This document shows, piece after piece, positions 27,655-35,149 of a stretch of 64,000 bases of DNA. This DNA is from Gordonia sp. PDNC005. GTDB lineage: Bacteria; Actinomycetota; Actinomycetes; Mycobacteriales; Mycobacteriaceae. Under the pieces are notes generated by a model. It saw nothing but the letters and a program-made list of their open reading frames with translations, did no database searches and was not told where the DNA came from. Each line of letters opens with the position of its first letter. The stretch's first letter is position 1. A program made the translations under genes and the position numbers. The DNA is taken from positions 3,844,001-3,908,000 of the forward strand of contig NZ_CP070351.1 of NCBI RefSeq assembly GCF_016919385.1. Reading direction: 5' to 3'.

Positions 27655-27671
27655 AACCGAACGGTTTGGTT
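27655..27671. promoter_or_regulatory. TetR operator copy 1
   Basis: AACCGAAC-G-GTTTGGTT is a 17-bp near-palindrome with 7 of 8 positions paired. It lies 16 bases before the aldo/keto reductase start and would block its ribosome site or promoter. The same sequence recurs at 27702. Confidence 0.65.
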
Positions 27672-27701
27672 TGACGGTAGGCCCGGGTTGGGCGAGAGTC
27701 A

Positions 27702-27718
27702 AACCGAACAGTTTGGTT
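27702..27718. promoter_or_regulatory. TetR operator copy 2
   Basis: AACCGAAC-A-GTTTGGTT differs from copy 1 only at the central base. Centres are 47 bp apart, and this copy lies 15 bases before the TetR start. The arrangement fits autoregulation plus control of the divergent reductase. Confidence 0.65.
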
Positions 27719-27732
27719 GGTACTGTGACGCC

Positions 27733-28353
27733 ATGCCGTCCGACAGTCGATCCGAGTCCACTCGCGACCGCATCATCGGTGCGGCGACCGTCGAATTCGC
27801 AGATCACGGGATCGGCGCGGCCCGGATCGATCGGATCGCGAAGGCGGCAAAGACGAGTAAGGAACGCGTGTACGCGTACTTCCGGAGCAAGGAAGAGCTG
27901 TATCGCTTCGTCTCGGCACGGGAGTTGGATGCTGTCGCCGAAGCGACCCGGCTCGATCCGGCCGACCTGCCGGCGTACGCCGGGCGTCTGCACGACTACT
28001 TCGTCGAACACCCGCACAGTCGACGTCTCATGCGGTGGGGAGAGCTGGAGTTATCGAGCACTGACGACACCGCACGGGAAACGGCGCGCAGAAAGACCGT
28101 TGTGCTGCGTGAGGCGCAGCACAACGGTCTGATCGATCCCACCTGGGATCCGTTGGACGTGCTCGTCTTCGTCAACCGTCTCGCGTCGGCGTGGGTTGAC
28201 CAGCCGGGATTGCCGAGCATCGACACCGACGCGGGCGCTGCGTTCTCAGCGGCGCGGCGTCAAGCGATCGTCGACGCTGTCGAGAGGCTGTTCCCGGTCG
28301 GTGGACCTCCTGCTCAGACCACCGATTCCGACGCCTCGTCAGCGTCGAGTTGA
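27733..28353 (+). CDS. TetR-family regulator
   Basis: The 206-residue protein has the TetR HTH: STRDRIIGAATVEFADHGIG, AARIDRIAKAAKTSKERVYA, YFRSKEELYRFV. The ligand domain is RLHDYFVEHPHSRRLMRWGE and LVFVNRLASAWVDQPGLPSI. ATG 27733 puts the HTH 12 residues from the start. It is divergent from the aldo/keto reductase. Its last 40 bases overlap the 3' end of the convergent monooxygenase gene. Confidence 0.92.
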   Translation: MPSDSRSESTRDRIIGAATVEFADHGIGAARIDRIAKAAKTSKERVYAYFRSKEELYRFVSARELDAVAEATRLDPADLPAYAGRLHDYFVEHPHSRRLMRWGELELSSTDDTARETARRKTVVLREAQHNGLIDPTWDPLDVLVFVNRLASAWVDQPGLPSIDTDAGAAFSAARRQAIVDAVERLFPVGGPPAQTTDSDASSASS

Positions 28354-29693
28354 GTCGAGAGGTACCGCTCGCGGGAGTCGTCGAGCTCGTCCATCCACGC
28401 GGTGTGGTGAACAGTCGCCATGGTTCCAGTCATCACCGAGGGGTACGCCTTGTCCCGGTAGGTGAGGATGTCGACCTTCTTGTCGGCCTTCCATGCGAGG
28501 AAGGTGTCGACGACTTCGTCGAGGTCGAACATCGGGTAGTCCGTCTGCTCGATGAGGTCGCGGATGTAGTCGGCCTGGAAGCGAACCGCGGCTTCGTCGG
28601 TCGCGACTGCCGCGTAGGTGGCCTTCCACTCGTTCATGTGAACTTGACGCTCCTCGGCGTCGGGGAGAGCGAAGCGTCCGAGGATCAGGTCGCGGACGAA
28701 CCATGCCTGCGCGTCGAACATGTTGAACGTGAACCACTGATCTTGTGCGCCGAGGTAGTGCAGGCGCGGGTTCTTCTGCCATGTGACGCCGCGGTACAGG
28801 CCGTCGGGATAGAGATTGTTCGGGGAGTCGATGCGCGACTCGTGCGGCAGGAACGGGTAGTGGTGCAGGTATCCGGTGCACAGCACCACGGCGTCGAACT
28901 CGCGTGACGTCCCGTCAATGAAGTGGGCCACCGATCCGTCGAACCGCGCGACCTCCGGGACCTCGTCGACACCGTCGGGCCAGGCGAACCCCTGTGGCTG
29001 CGTCCGGTAGCTCATCGTGACCTGGCGGGCGCCCATCTTGTGCGACTGGATGCCGATGTCCTCGGCCGAGTAGGAGCCGCCGATGAGGAGCAGCCGCTGT
29101 CCGGCGAAACGTTCGGCGCCGCGGAACTCGTGCGCGTGGATCACCTCACCGGGGAACGTGCCGATGCCCTCGAAGTCGGGGACATTCGGGAACGAGAAGT
29201 GCCCGGTCGCGACGATGACCTCGTCGAAGGCCTCGGTGAGCGTCTCCTTGTTCCGCAGATCATCGACGGTGACAGTGAAGCTCTCCGACTGCTCGTCGAA
29301 CTCGACATGACGCACGGCGTGTGCGAATCGCACGGAGTCTTTGACCCCCGACTCGACGGCGCGGCCGTTGATGTAGTCCCATAGGACTTCACGCGGCGGG
29401 TACGACGAGATGGGGCGGCCGAAGTGCTGGTCGAAGGTGTACTCGGCGAACTCGAGCGCCTCCTTCGGACCGTTCGACCAGAGGTTGCGATACATGCTGG
29501 AGTGGACGGGCTCGCCGTACCTGTCGGTTCCGGTGCGCCACGAGAAGTTCCACTGTCCTCCCCAGTCGTCCTGCTTCTCGTAACAGACGACGTCGGGCAC
29601 GTCGGTGCCGCCTCGTTCTGCCGACTTGAACGCTCGCAGGGCTGCCATTCCGCTCGGCCCCGCGCCGATGATCGCGATCCTCTTCCGCTGCAC
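28314..29693 (-). CDS. Flavin-containing monooxygenase (class B, FMO type)
   Basis: The 459-residue protein has the FAD motif RIAIIGAGPSGMAALRAFKS, the FMO identifying motif FPGEVIHAHEF, and the NADP motif LLLIGGSYSAEDIGIQSHKM. The segment PYRTQPQGFAWPDG-like region and YPPREVLWDYINGRAVESGV resemble bacterial trimethylamine monooxygenases of about 450 residues. Such enzymes oxygenate soft N or S nucleophiles using NADPH and O2. I cannot assign the substrate. It is convergent with the TetR gene and the two overlap by 40 bases. Confidence 0.9.
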   Translation of the reverse strand: MQRKRIAIIGAGPSGMAALRAFKSAERGGTDVPDVVCYEKQDDWGGQWNFSWRTGTDRYGEPVHSSMYRNLWSNGPKEALEFAEYTFDQHFGRPISSYPPREVLWDYINGRAVESGVKDSVRFAHAVRHVEFDEQSESFTVTVDDLRNKETLTEAFDEVIVATGHFSFPNVPDFEGIGTFPGEVIHAHEFRGAERFAGQRLLLIGGSYSAEDIGIQSHKMGARQVTMSYRTQPQGFAWPDGVDEVPEVARFDGSVAHFIDGTSREFDAVVLCTGYLHHYPFLPHESRIDSPNNLYPDGLYRGVTWQKNPRLHYLGAQDQWFTFNMFDAQAWFVRDLILGRFALPDAEERQVHMNEWKATYAAVATDEAAVRFQADYIRDLIEQTDYPMFDLDEVVDTFLAWKADKKVDILTYRDKAYPSVMTGTMATVHHTAWMDELDDSRERYLSTQLDADEASESVV

Positions 29694-29942
29694 GACTACC
29701 TTTCCAACCGAGAGAATCTCCCTCGGCTCACCGGCCCGTCAGCGGGCCGGAACCTGTTCTCAGGTCCATCTACTGTCTGTAGGGGCACTCGCTGAAGTCA
29801 AACTCACGCCGTTCACTAGGATTGGGAGGTTTGCGGCGGGACGAATGAGTTCACCGGGGGCGTCCCTGTGGGGTGCGAGTTCGGGTAGACAGGTCTACGA
29901 GCCGCCGTCGTCGACGGCGCCGCGAACGAGAGTGAGACCGGA

Positions 29943-30209
29943 ATGTCGGAACGACTGATCACCATCGGCGGAATCGGACTGGCCGCGACCGGCGTCGCCC
30001 ACTTCGTGGCGCCGAGTCTGTTCCACGGCATCACAGCGCCCGCGTTCCCCGACGACACGGCGAAGGCCATTCAGGTGAACGGCACCGCCGAGACGCTGAT
30101 CGGCGTGGCGATCGCGGTCCCAATGACTCGGAAGGCGGGCTTTGTGGGCCTCGGTCTTTACGGCGCGTACCTCGCCGCAAATGCTGCGAAGGCGCGTGGA
30201 TCGCGCTGA
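29943..30209 (+). CDS. Small DoxX-like membrane protein
   Basis: The 88-residue protein has helices LITIGGIGLAATGVAHFVAP, VNGTAETLIGVAIAVPMTRK and AGFVGLGLYGAYLAANAAKA. The spacing and the conserved HF and NGTAE motifs resemble short DoxX/DUF4267-type proteins. Function is unknown. It is preceded by a 249-base gap shared with the divergent monooxygenase. Confidence 0.7.
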   Translation: MSERLITIGGIGLAATGVAHFVAPSLFHGITAPAFPDDTAKAIQVNGTAETLIGVAIAVPMTRKAGFVGLGLYGAYLAANAAKARGSR

Positions 30210-30278
30210 GCCTTTCGCGGTGACGGTTCCTCGGCAATCTGTGCTGACGCGGACAAGGATAGATACGTTCGAGCTGTG

Positions 30279-30294
30279 ACATACTTTCGTATGT
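30279..30294. promoter_or_regulatory. Inverted repeat at a start codon
   Basis: ACATAC-TTTC-GTATGT is a perfect 6-bp inverted repeat with a 4-base spacer, overlapping the GTG start at 30293. It could be an operator of one of the TetR proteins nearby. Confidence 0.35.
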
Positions 30295-31240
30295 GAACGG
30301 TGTTGGTGAAGGTCCACGGGTTCTGATCATCGGCAGTGGGCCGGTCGGGCGCCTGCTTGCGACCTCGATCGTGCCGAATGCTCGAGTGGCTCTTGGAGTG
30401 CGAGAGTCTACGGGAATGCTCGACGTCAGGACGGTCCGTGCGAGGTCGCGGCTCCGCGGGATTCAGTCCCCATGTGTGCGACGCGTTGAACTGTGGCCGG
30501 TGGGCGGTGTCGACGCCGACGACTGGGACATCGTGATCAGCACGGCGCCGGTGACGGAACCGGACGTCACCGACCTGTTCCGCTCGGCAGGCCCGGACGT
30601 TGTCCTCGCCTCGGTCTCGCAGGTCCCGTCTGAGATCGAGGCATTGCGGGACGTGGCCGGTGAACGTCGGTGGGCGGTCATCACGCCGAACGTCTTGGCC
30701 CAGAACTCCGGTGCAGTCACTCAGTGGTGGCAGCCGGGTTCATCACGCTTCACTGTCGCCGAACCGGCGGGCGGCGAGATCGCACAGGACCTGTTCGGCG
30801 ACGAGCGGTGGGTTGCAAGCGGTCCGGTGTCGTCGGGCCTCATCGCTGCCGCTGCGGTGATGCCGTTGGTCGCGGCGCTGCAGTCGGTCGACTTCCACCC
30901 GAAGGGCCGTCACCGTGCGCTGCGGTCGGGTGCTGCTGCCGCCGACGAGGCGGGTCGAGCGGTCGCGGCAGCGTACGGTGTCGACGCGCCGAGATCTGTG
31001 AGACCCGTCATCGCCGGGATCGGGCTGCGGGCGGTGGGCGTCGTGGCACCCGTCGACATCGACTTCTATCTCCGAGGCCATTTCGGGTCCCACACGCATC
31101 AGACGACGACAATGCTCGACGACTGGATCGTCCTCGGAGACACACATGGCATTCGGACCGAGGCGCTGGTGGCGTTGCGTGACGATCTGTCGGGCACGTC
31201 AGCCGGGCCGCCACAGAGGATGAACCCGACCAAACCATGA
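30293..31240 (+). CDS. Ketopantoate-reductase-like (ApbA/PanE family) dehydrogenase
   Basis: The 315-residue protein opens with the Rossmann motif RVLIIGSGPVGRLLATSIVP. The second half has the helical dimer domain, VASGPVSSGLIAAAAVMPLV and AGRAVAAAYGVDAPRSVRPV. The usual Lys/Asn/Glu of 2-dehydropantoate 2-reductase are only partly recognisable, and the N-terminal loop after the glycine motif is short. The enzyme may reduce another keto acid. The GTG start lies within a perfect inverted repeat. A TetR gene follows 45 bases later. Confidence 0.65.
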   Translation: MNGVGEGPRVLIIGSGPVGRLLATSIVPNARVALGVRESTGMLDVRTVRARSRLRGIQSPCVRRVELWPVGGVDADDWDIVISTAPVTEPDVTDLFRSAGPDVVLASVSQVPSEIEALRDVAGERRWAVITPNVLAQNSGAVTQWWQPGSSRFTVAEPAGGEIAQDLFGDERWVASGPVSSGLIAAAAVMPLVAALQSVDFHPKGRHRALRSGAAAADEAGRAVAAAYGVDAPRSVRPVIAGIGLRAVGVVAPVDIDFYLRGHFGSHTHQTTTMLDDWIVLGDTHGIRTEALVALRDDLSGTSAGPPQRMNPTKP

Positions 31241-31285
31241 GATGGCAGACGTTTATCGACAGCCCACTTCGGTACGCTGCCAGAC

Positions 31286-31903
31286 ATGGTTGATGGAACG
31301 CGTTCGCGTCGGGCTGAGTATGCGGAACTCACGAAGCAGGCGATCCTGGAGGCAGCAGCCGACTCCTTCATCAACAACGGCTATGCCGACACCGGCTTGG
31401 ACGAGATCGGTCGAGTCGCACGTGTCAGCAAAGGCGCGGTGTACCACCACTTCGCGGACAAGCCAGGACTGTTCGCGGCGGTCTTCGAATCTCGATGCAG
31501 TGCAGCGCTCGAGTCGATCGTCGAGGTGATGCCCGAGGGCGTCACTCCACGCCAGGCCATCCACGGAGCCATCGCGGCCGTACTCAACGCCTATTCGGCA
31601 GACCCTGAACTGCGAGAACTCTCTCGCCAGGCCGGACAGGCCATAGGGGAGGCTCGCCGTCGCGAGATCCAGCAACGGAAGTCGGTTCCCTTCGTTCAAT
31701 CGATATTCGAGAACGCGTCTGCCGACGGATCGCTGCGAGACGGAATCGACGTCGCTGTCGCGGCGAGGATGGTCCTCGAGCTGGTATTCGACGGTGCCGT
31801 GACATATGCAGAGGACCCGGAACGTCCGGGCTACCGAGACCAGATGGAACAGGTGCTGGTTGCGATGGTCACGGGGCTGTTGTCGGACCAAGACTCTCAG
31901 TAG
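31286..31903 (+). CDS. TetR-family regulator
   Basis: The 205-residue protein has the HTH AEYAELTKQAILEAAADSFI, NNGYADTGLDEIGRVARVSK, GAVYHHFADKPGLFAAVFES, a close match to the family consensus. The C-terminal part (AIHGAIAAVLNAYSADPELR, ALGEARRREIQQ-like) is of the common TetR_C type. It follows the ketopantoate-reductase-like gene and precedes an SDR, both on the same strand. Confidence 0.92.
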   Translation: MVDGTRSRRAEYAELTKQAILEAAADSFINNGYADTGLDEIGRVARVSKGAVYHHFADKPGLFAAVFESRCSAALESIVEVMPEGVTPRQAIHGAIAAVLNAYSADPELRELSRQAGQAIGEARRREIQQRKSVPFVQSIFENASADGSLRDGIDVAVAARMVLELVFDGAVTYAEDPERPGYRDQMEQVLVAMVTGLLSDQDSQ

Positions 31904-32055
31904 CGCAGCAGGAGTCGCCGCGTCTGAGTCGGGACGTCTTCCGTCATCTCCCGGAGGATGGGATCAGGCGGTAGTCACCGAGGCTCGTGCGGCCCACTCT
32001 CAGGTGCACGAGGAGGCGGGCAGTCCGATCTCGTCGTGAGATGAGAGGAGACGCA

Positions 32056-32976
32056 ATGGCGTCCGCATTGGCCGGAAAGACGGCGTTGATCACCGGCAGC
32101 AGTCGAGGGATCGGTCGGGGGATCGCGCAACGATTGGCGGCAGAGGGAGCCACTGTTGTGGTCAGCGCACGATCCTCGGGCGTGTCACCGTCGGTTCGTG
32201 CCGACACCGCGACGTCGTTGCCCGGAACGGTGGACGAGACGGCGGCGCTGATCGAGGCGGTCGGAGGCCGGGCTGTTGTGATCACCGCCGACATCAGCGA
32301 TCCCACCGACAGGGAACGACTCGTGCGCGAGACCGTCGAGCAGACAGGTCGCTTGGACATCCTGGTCAACAACGCGGGATACGCCGATTACTCGGTGGTC
32401 TCCGACATGTCGATGGCGACGTTCGACCGCACGGTCGAGCACTATCTCCGGGCGCCGTTCGCCTTGTCGCAAGCGGCCCTTCCGCATATGCGGGCGGCCG
32501 GAGCGGGCTGGATCGTCAACATCGGATCGTCGACGGGACTCGATCCGATCCGTCCCTTCCGGGACTACAACAAGGATGCCGGAGACGTGATCTACGCGTC
32601 GATGAAGGCGGCGCTGCATCGATTCTCGCAAGGCCTCGCCGCCGAGCTGGTCGACGACAACATCGCGGTCAACGTCGTGGGACCGTCTACGGCGATTATG
32701 ACTCCCGGCGCCGCAGCTCTGATTCCGGAGGGCTTCGAGACAGAGCCCGTCGAGTACTTGGCTGAGACGGTGCTCGCCATGTGTGTGCAGCCGGCGTCCG
32801 AGCGGACGGGGCTGGTCGCGTTCAGCCTCCACTACCCGTGGGACACCGAGCTGGACGTGCACAGTCTCGACGGCACTAGCGTGCTGCCGAGGCTCGAGCC
32901 GCCGTCGTGGTCGAATCCGAACATCCGTCCCGACGGCATCGGTGAGACGGTGGGCGCGAGGGTGTCGGTGGACTGA
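32056..32976 (+). CDS. Short-chain dehydrogenase/reductase
   Basis: The 306-residue protein has the SDR cofactor motif LITGSSRGIGRGIAQRLAAE, then ITADISDPTDRERL, the structural LVNNAGYADY, the catalytic Ser in IVNIGSSTGLDP and YASMKAALHRFSQG with the Tyr-Lys pair. A 20-residue insert (PSVRADTATSLPGTVDETAA) follows the cofactor site. The C-terminus is extended by about 50 residues beyond classical SDRs. GAGGAG lies 5 bases before ATG 32056. Substrate is unknown. Confidence 0.9.
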   Translation: MASALAGKTALITGSSRGIGRGIAQRLAAEGATVVVSARSSGVSPSVRADTATSLPGTVDETAALIEAVGGRAVVITADISDPTDRERLVRETVEQTGRLDILVNNAGYADYSVVSDMSMATFDRTVEHYLRAPFALSQAALPHMRAAGAGWIVNIGSSTGLDPIRPFRDYNKDAGDVIYASMKAALHRFSQGLAAELVDDNIAVNVVGPSTAIMTPGAAALIPEGFETEPVEYLAETVLAMCVQPASERTGLVAFSLHYPWDTELDVHSLDGTSVLPRLEPPSWSNPNIRPDGIGETVGARVSVD

Positions 32977-33012
32977 TCCTCCGCTGGCCGCTCACGACTA
33001 CTCTGATTCGAT

Positions 33013-33615
33013 GTGACCACCGAGAAGGCCGCTGTGAACGGTCGACGGGCCGACATCCTGGCCGCTGCGGCGGCATTGTTCGCGACCCGCGGCATCGAGG
33101 CCACGTCGGTACGCGAGATCGGCGAGCGCGTCGGGCTGAACCCCGGCGCGCTGTACCACTACTTCCCGTCCAAGAGCGCCATCGCTCGAGACCTGATCAC
33201 CGGGTACCTGACCGATCTGCTCGCCGACTACCGCGCGGCGGGGCTCGACGGTCTTGAACCCCGCCCAAGGCTCAAGGCGATCGTCGATGTCTCGCTCGCG
33301 ACCGGAGCCGCTCGTCCCGACGAGACGAAGATCTATCACGCCGAGTTCCCCAACCTGCGGAGGATGCGCGACTACGAGCACGCCCGCGACGTGACCGACG
33401 AGATCCAGTCGATCTGGCTCACCGCGATCGAGGCGGGAAAAGACGATGGAACCCTTCGCCGAGACGTTCCGACGAAGGTCTTCCATCGCTTCCTGCGCGA
33501 CGCCGTGTGGTTCAGCGTCTATTGGCGCAAGGACGACGAATCCTATCCTCTGGACGAGCTGTCCGATCACTGCCTCGCCGTCTTCCTCGACGGTATGGCG
33601 AACCGGCCCTCCTGA
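33013..33615 (+). CDS. TetR-family regulator, likely controller of the 33.8-39.3 kb operon
   Basis: The 200-residue protein has the HTH RRADILAAAAALFATRGIEA, TSVREIGERVGLNPGALYHY, FPSKSAIARDLITGYL, like KstR2-type regulators of CoA-thioester catabolism. The GTG start is 36 bases after the SDR gene. Two copies of a 16-bp palindrome lie downstream, just before the next operon on the same strand, and are the obvious candidates for its binding sites. Confidence 0.9.
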   Translation: MTTEKAAVNGRRADILAAAAALFATRGIEATSVREIGERVGLNPGALYHYFPSKSAIARDLITGYLTDLLADYRAAGLDGLEPRPRLKAIVDVSLATGAARPDETKIYHAEFPNLRRMRDYEHARDVTDEIQSIWLTAIEAGKDDGTLRRDVPTKVFHRFLRDAVWFSVYWRKDDESYPLDELSDHCLAVFLDGMANRPS

Positions 33616-33683
33616 CCTGACCAGGACTTCCACCCGGCGCGGCGATGTTCGCGTTCGGGCGGTCAGTCGTGCGCGCCATGCGG

Positions 33684-33699
33684 TTGAATGATCGTTCAA
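33684..33699. promoter_or_regulatory. 16-bp palindromic operator, copy 1
   Basis: TTGAATGATCGTTCAA is palindromic except for one mismatched pair. It matches the copy at 33753 read on the other strand and precedes a TTGACA hexamer at 33719-33724. Confidence 0.7.
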
Positions 33700-33718
33700 A
33701 TTGATTCATTGATTGCTA

Positions 33719-33748
33719 TTGACAAGTCTTTGTCGGTTTGGCGATGAT
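33719..33748 (+). promoter_or_regulatory. Candidate promoter of the VOC-SDR-DegT operon
   Basis: A perfect -35 hexamer TTGACA (33719-33724) is followed 18 bases later by GATGAT, a poor -10. The two palindromes flank it on both sides, as expected for a repressed promoter. Confidence 0.4.
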
Positions 33749-33752
33749 GCCT

Positions 33753-33768
33753 TTGAACGATCATTCAA
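33753..33768. promoter_or_regulatory. 16-bp palindromic operator, copy 2
   Basis: TTGAACGATCATTCAA is the reverse complement of copy 1. The centres are 69 bp apart, and this copy ends 50 bases before the first gene of the operon. Confidence 0.7.
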
Positions 33769-33818
33769 TCGGGTGATCGCAACTGCACGACCAACCATGG
33801 AGAGGATGTGGTCGTCGT

Positions 33819-34310
33819 ATGATCCCGATCGACCCCAACGCGTTCGCGTTCGATCTCGGACGGTTGCACCACGTCGGCGTTGTTGTCGCCGACATCCAGG
33901 GGGCAGCCGCCCACTTCGCCGAGATGTACGGCCTCGACATCACTGTCGGCGACGAGTCCGAGTACCGGTGCCGTGTCGACGGCGCAGAGCAGGTGACCGT
34001 CCAGCGTCTCGGTCTGTCCGTCCAGGGCCCACCGCACATCGAACTCTTGCGGGCGGTCCCGCAATCGTCGGTCTGGACTGTCGGTCCGGCGGTGCATCAT
34101 CTGGGATTTGTCGTCGACGACGTGCCTGCCGCTTCGCGTGAACTGTCACGGCGCGGCGCACCGCTGTGGATGGGCGGCGAGCGTGACGGAACCTGTCCGG
34201 TCGGCACCGCCTATCACCGTGACGCGTTCGGGCTCACGATCGAGCTGCTCGACGCCGCGACCGAACGCAGGATCACGACACGCCTGTTCGGCGAGGCGGT
34301 GACCGCATGA
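33819..34310 (+). CDS. VOC-family (glyoxalase/epimerase-like) metalloprotein
   Basis: The 163-residue protein has two beta-alpha-beta-beta-beta units. Expected metal ligands are visible: His in GRLHHVGVVVADIQGAAAHF, Glu in PPHIELLRAV, His in AVHHLGFVVDDVPAAS and Glu in FGLTIELLDA. The arrangement resembles methylmalonyl-CoA epimerase and glyoxalase I. It opens the operon; its stop overlaps the next start by 4 bases. It probably isomerises or cleaves a pathway intermediate. Confidence 0.88.
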   Translation: MIPIDPNAFAFDLGRLHHVGVVVADIQGAAAHFAEMYGLDITVGDESEYRCRVDGAEQVTVQRLGLSVQGPPHIELLRAVPQSSVWTVGPAVHHLGFVVDDVPAASRELSRRGAPLWMGGERDGTCPVGTAYHRDAFGLTIELLDAATERRITTRLFGEAVTA

Positions 34311-35107
34311 TGATGGCAGGCAAGACGGTCCTGATCACCGGAGCCGCGCAGAGCCAAGGACGAAGCCATGCCGTTGCGATGGCCGAGGCGGGTGCCCGTG
34401 TCATCGCCGTCGACTCGTGCACTCAACTCGACATCGTCGACTACCCGATGGGGACGCCCGAAGGGCTCGCCGAGACGGTCCGCCTGGTCGAGGCTGCGGG
34501 CGGACGCATCCACTCCGCCCGCGTCGACGTGCGTGATCGTAATGCGCTCGAGGCCGTGATCGAACACGGAGTGGACCTCTTCGGCGGACTCGACGTCGTG
34601 GTCGCCAACGCGTCGATCTGCACCGTTCAGCCGCACGACGAAGTCACGGACGAGATCTGGCAGACCACCATCGACGTCAACCTGACCGGCGTCTGGAACA
34701 CCTGCGCGGCTGCCATCCCGCATCTTGATCTCGGCGGTGGCGGCAACATCGTCATCACCGGGTCAACGGGCAGCACGGTCGGTCTGCCGTTCTACGCGCC
34801 GTACGTCGCCGCCAAGCACGCCCTCGTCGGACTGTGCCGTTCCCTCGCCCTCGAACTGTCCGATCGTGGCATCCGCGTGAACATGATCAACCCGACCGGC
34901 GTCGACACCCCGCAGGGGCACTCCGCCGTGCTTCCGAAACTCCTGGAGCAGCGCCCCGACCTCGGTCCCATCTTCATGAACTCGCTGCCTGTCGACCGCA
35001 TCGACGCCGTCGACGTGACCCGAGCCTTGATGTTTCTCGCGTCCGACGACGCCAGGTACATCACCGGCGTCACCCTCCCCGTCGACGCGGGCTCCACCAT
35101 CCGCTGA
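34307..35107 (+). CDS. Mycofactocin-type SDR dehydrogenase
   Basis: The 266-residue protein has the cofactor motif VLITGAAQSQGRSHAVAMAE and the insert after beta-2 (VDSCTQLDIVDYPMGTPEGL) that marks mycofactocin-coupled SDRs such as carveol dehydrogenase. Further motifs are VVANASICT, NIVITGSTGSTVGLP, YVAAKHALVGLCRSLALELS and RVNMINPTGVDTPQ. These enzymes hold NAD tightly and pass electrons to mycofactocin. Ser replaces Arg in the usual GAARGQGRSHA. A substrate alcohol is implied for the operon. Confidence 0.9.
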   Translation: MMMAGKTVLITGAAQSQGRSHAVAMAEAGARVIAVDSCTQLDIVDYPMGTPEGLAETVRLVEAAGGRIHSARVDVRDRNALEAVIEHGVDLFGGLDVVVANASICTVQPHDEVTDEIWQTTIDVNLTGVWNTCAAAIPHLDLGGGGNIVITGSTGSTVGLPFYAPYVAAKHALVGLCRSLALELSDRGIRVNMINPTGVDTPQGHSAVLPKLLEQRPDLGPIFMNSLPVDRIDAVDVTRALMFLASDDARYITGVTLPVDAGSTIR

Positions 35108-35149
35108 CAAACACCCGACACATTTCTCACCCCACACAGGAGACCTCCC

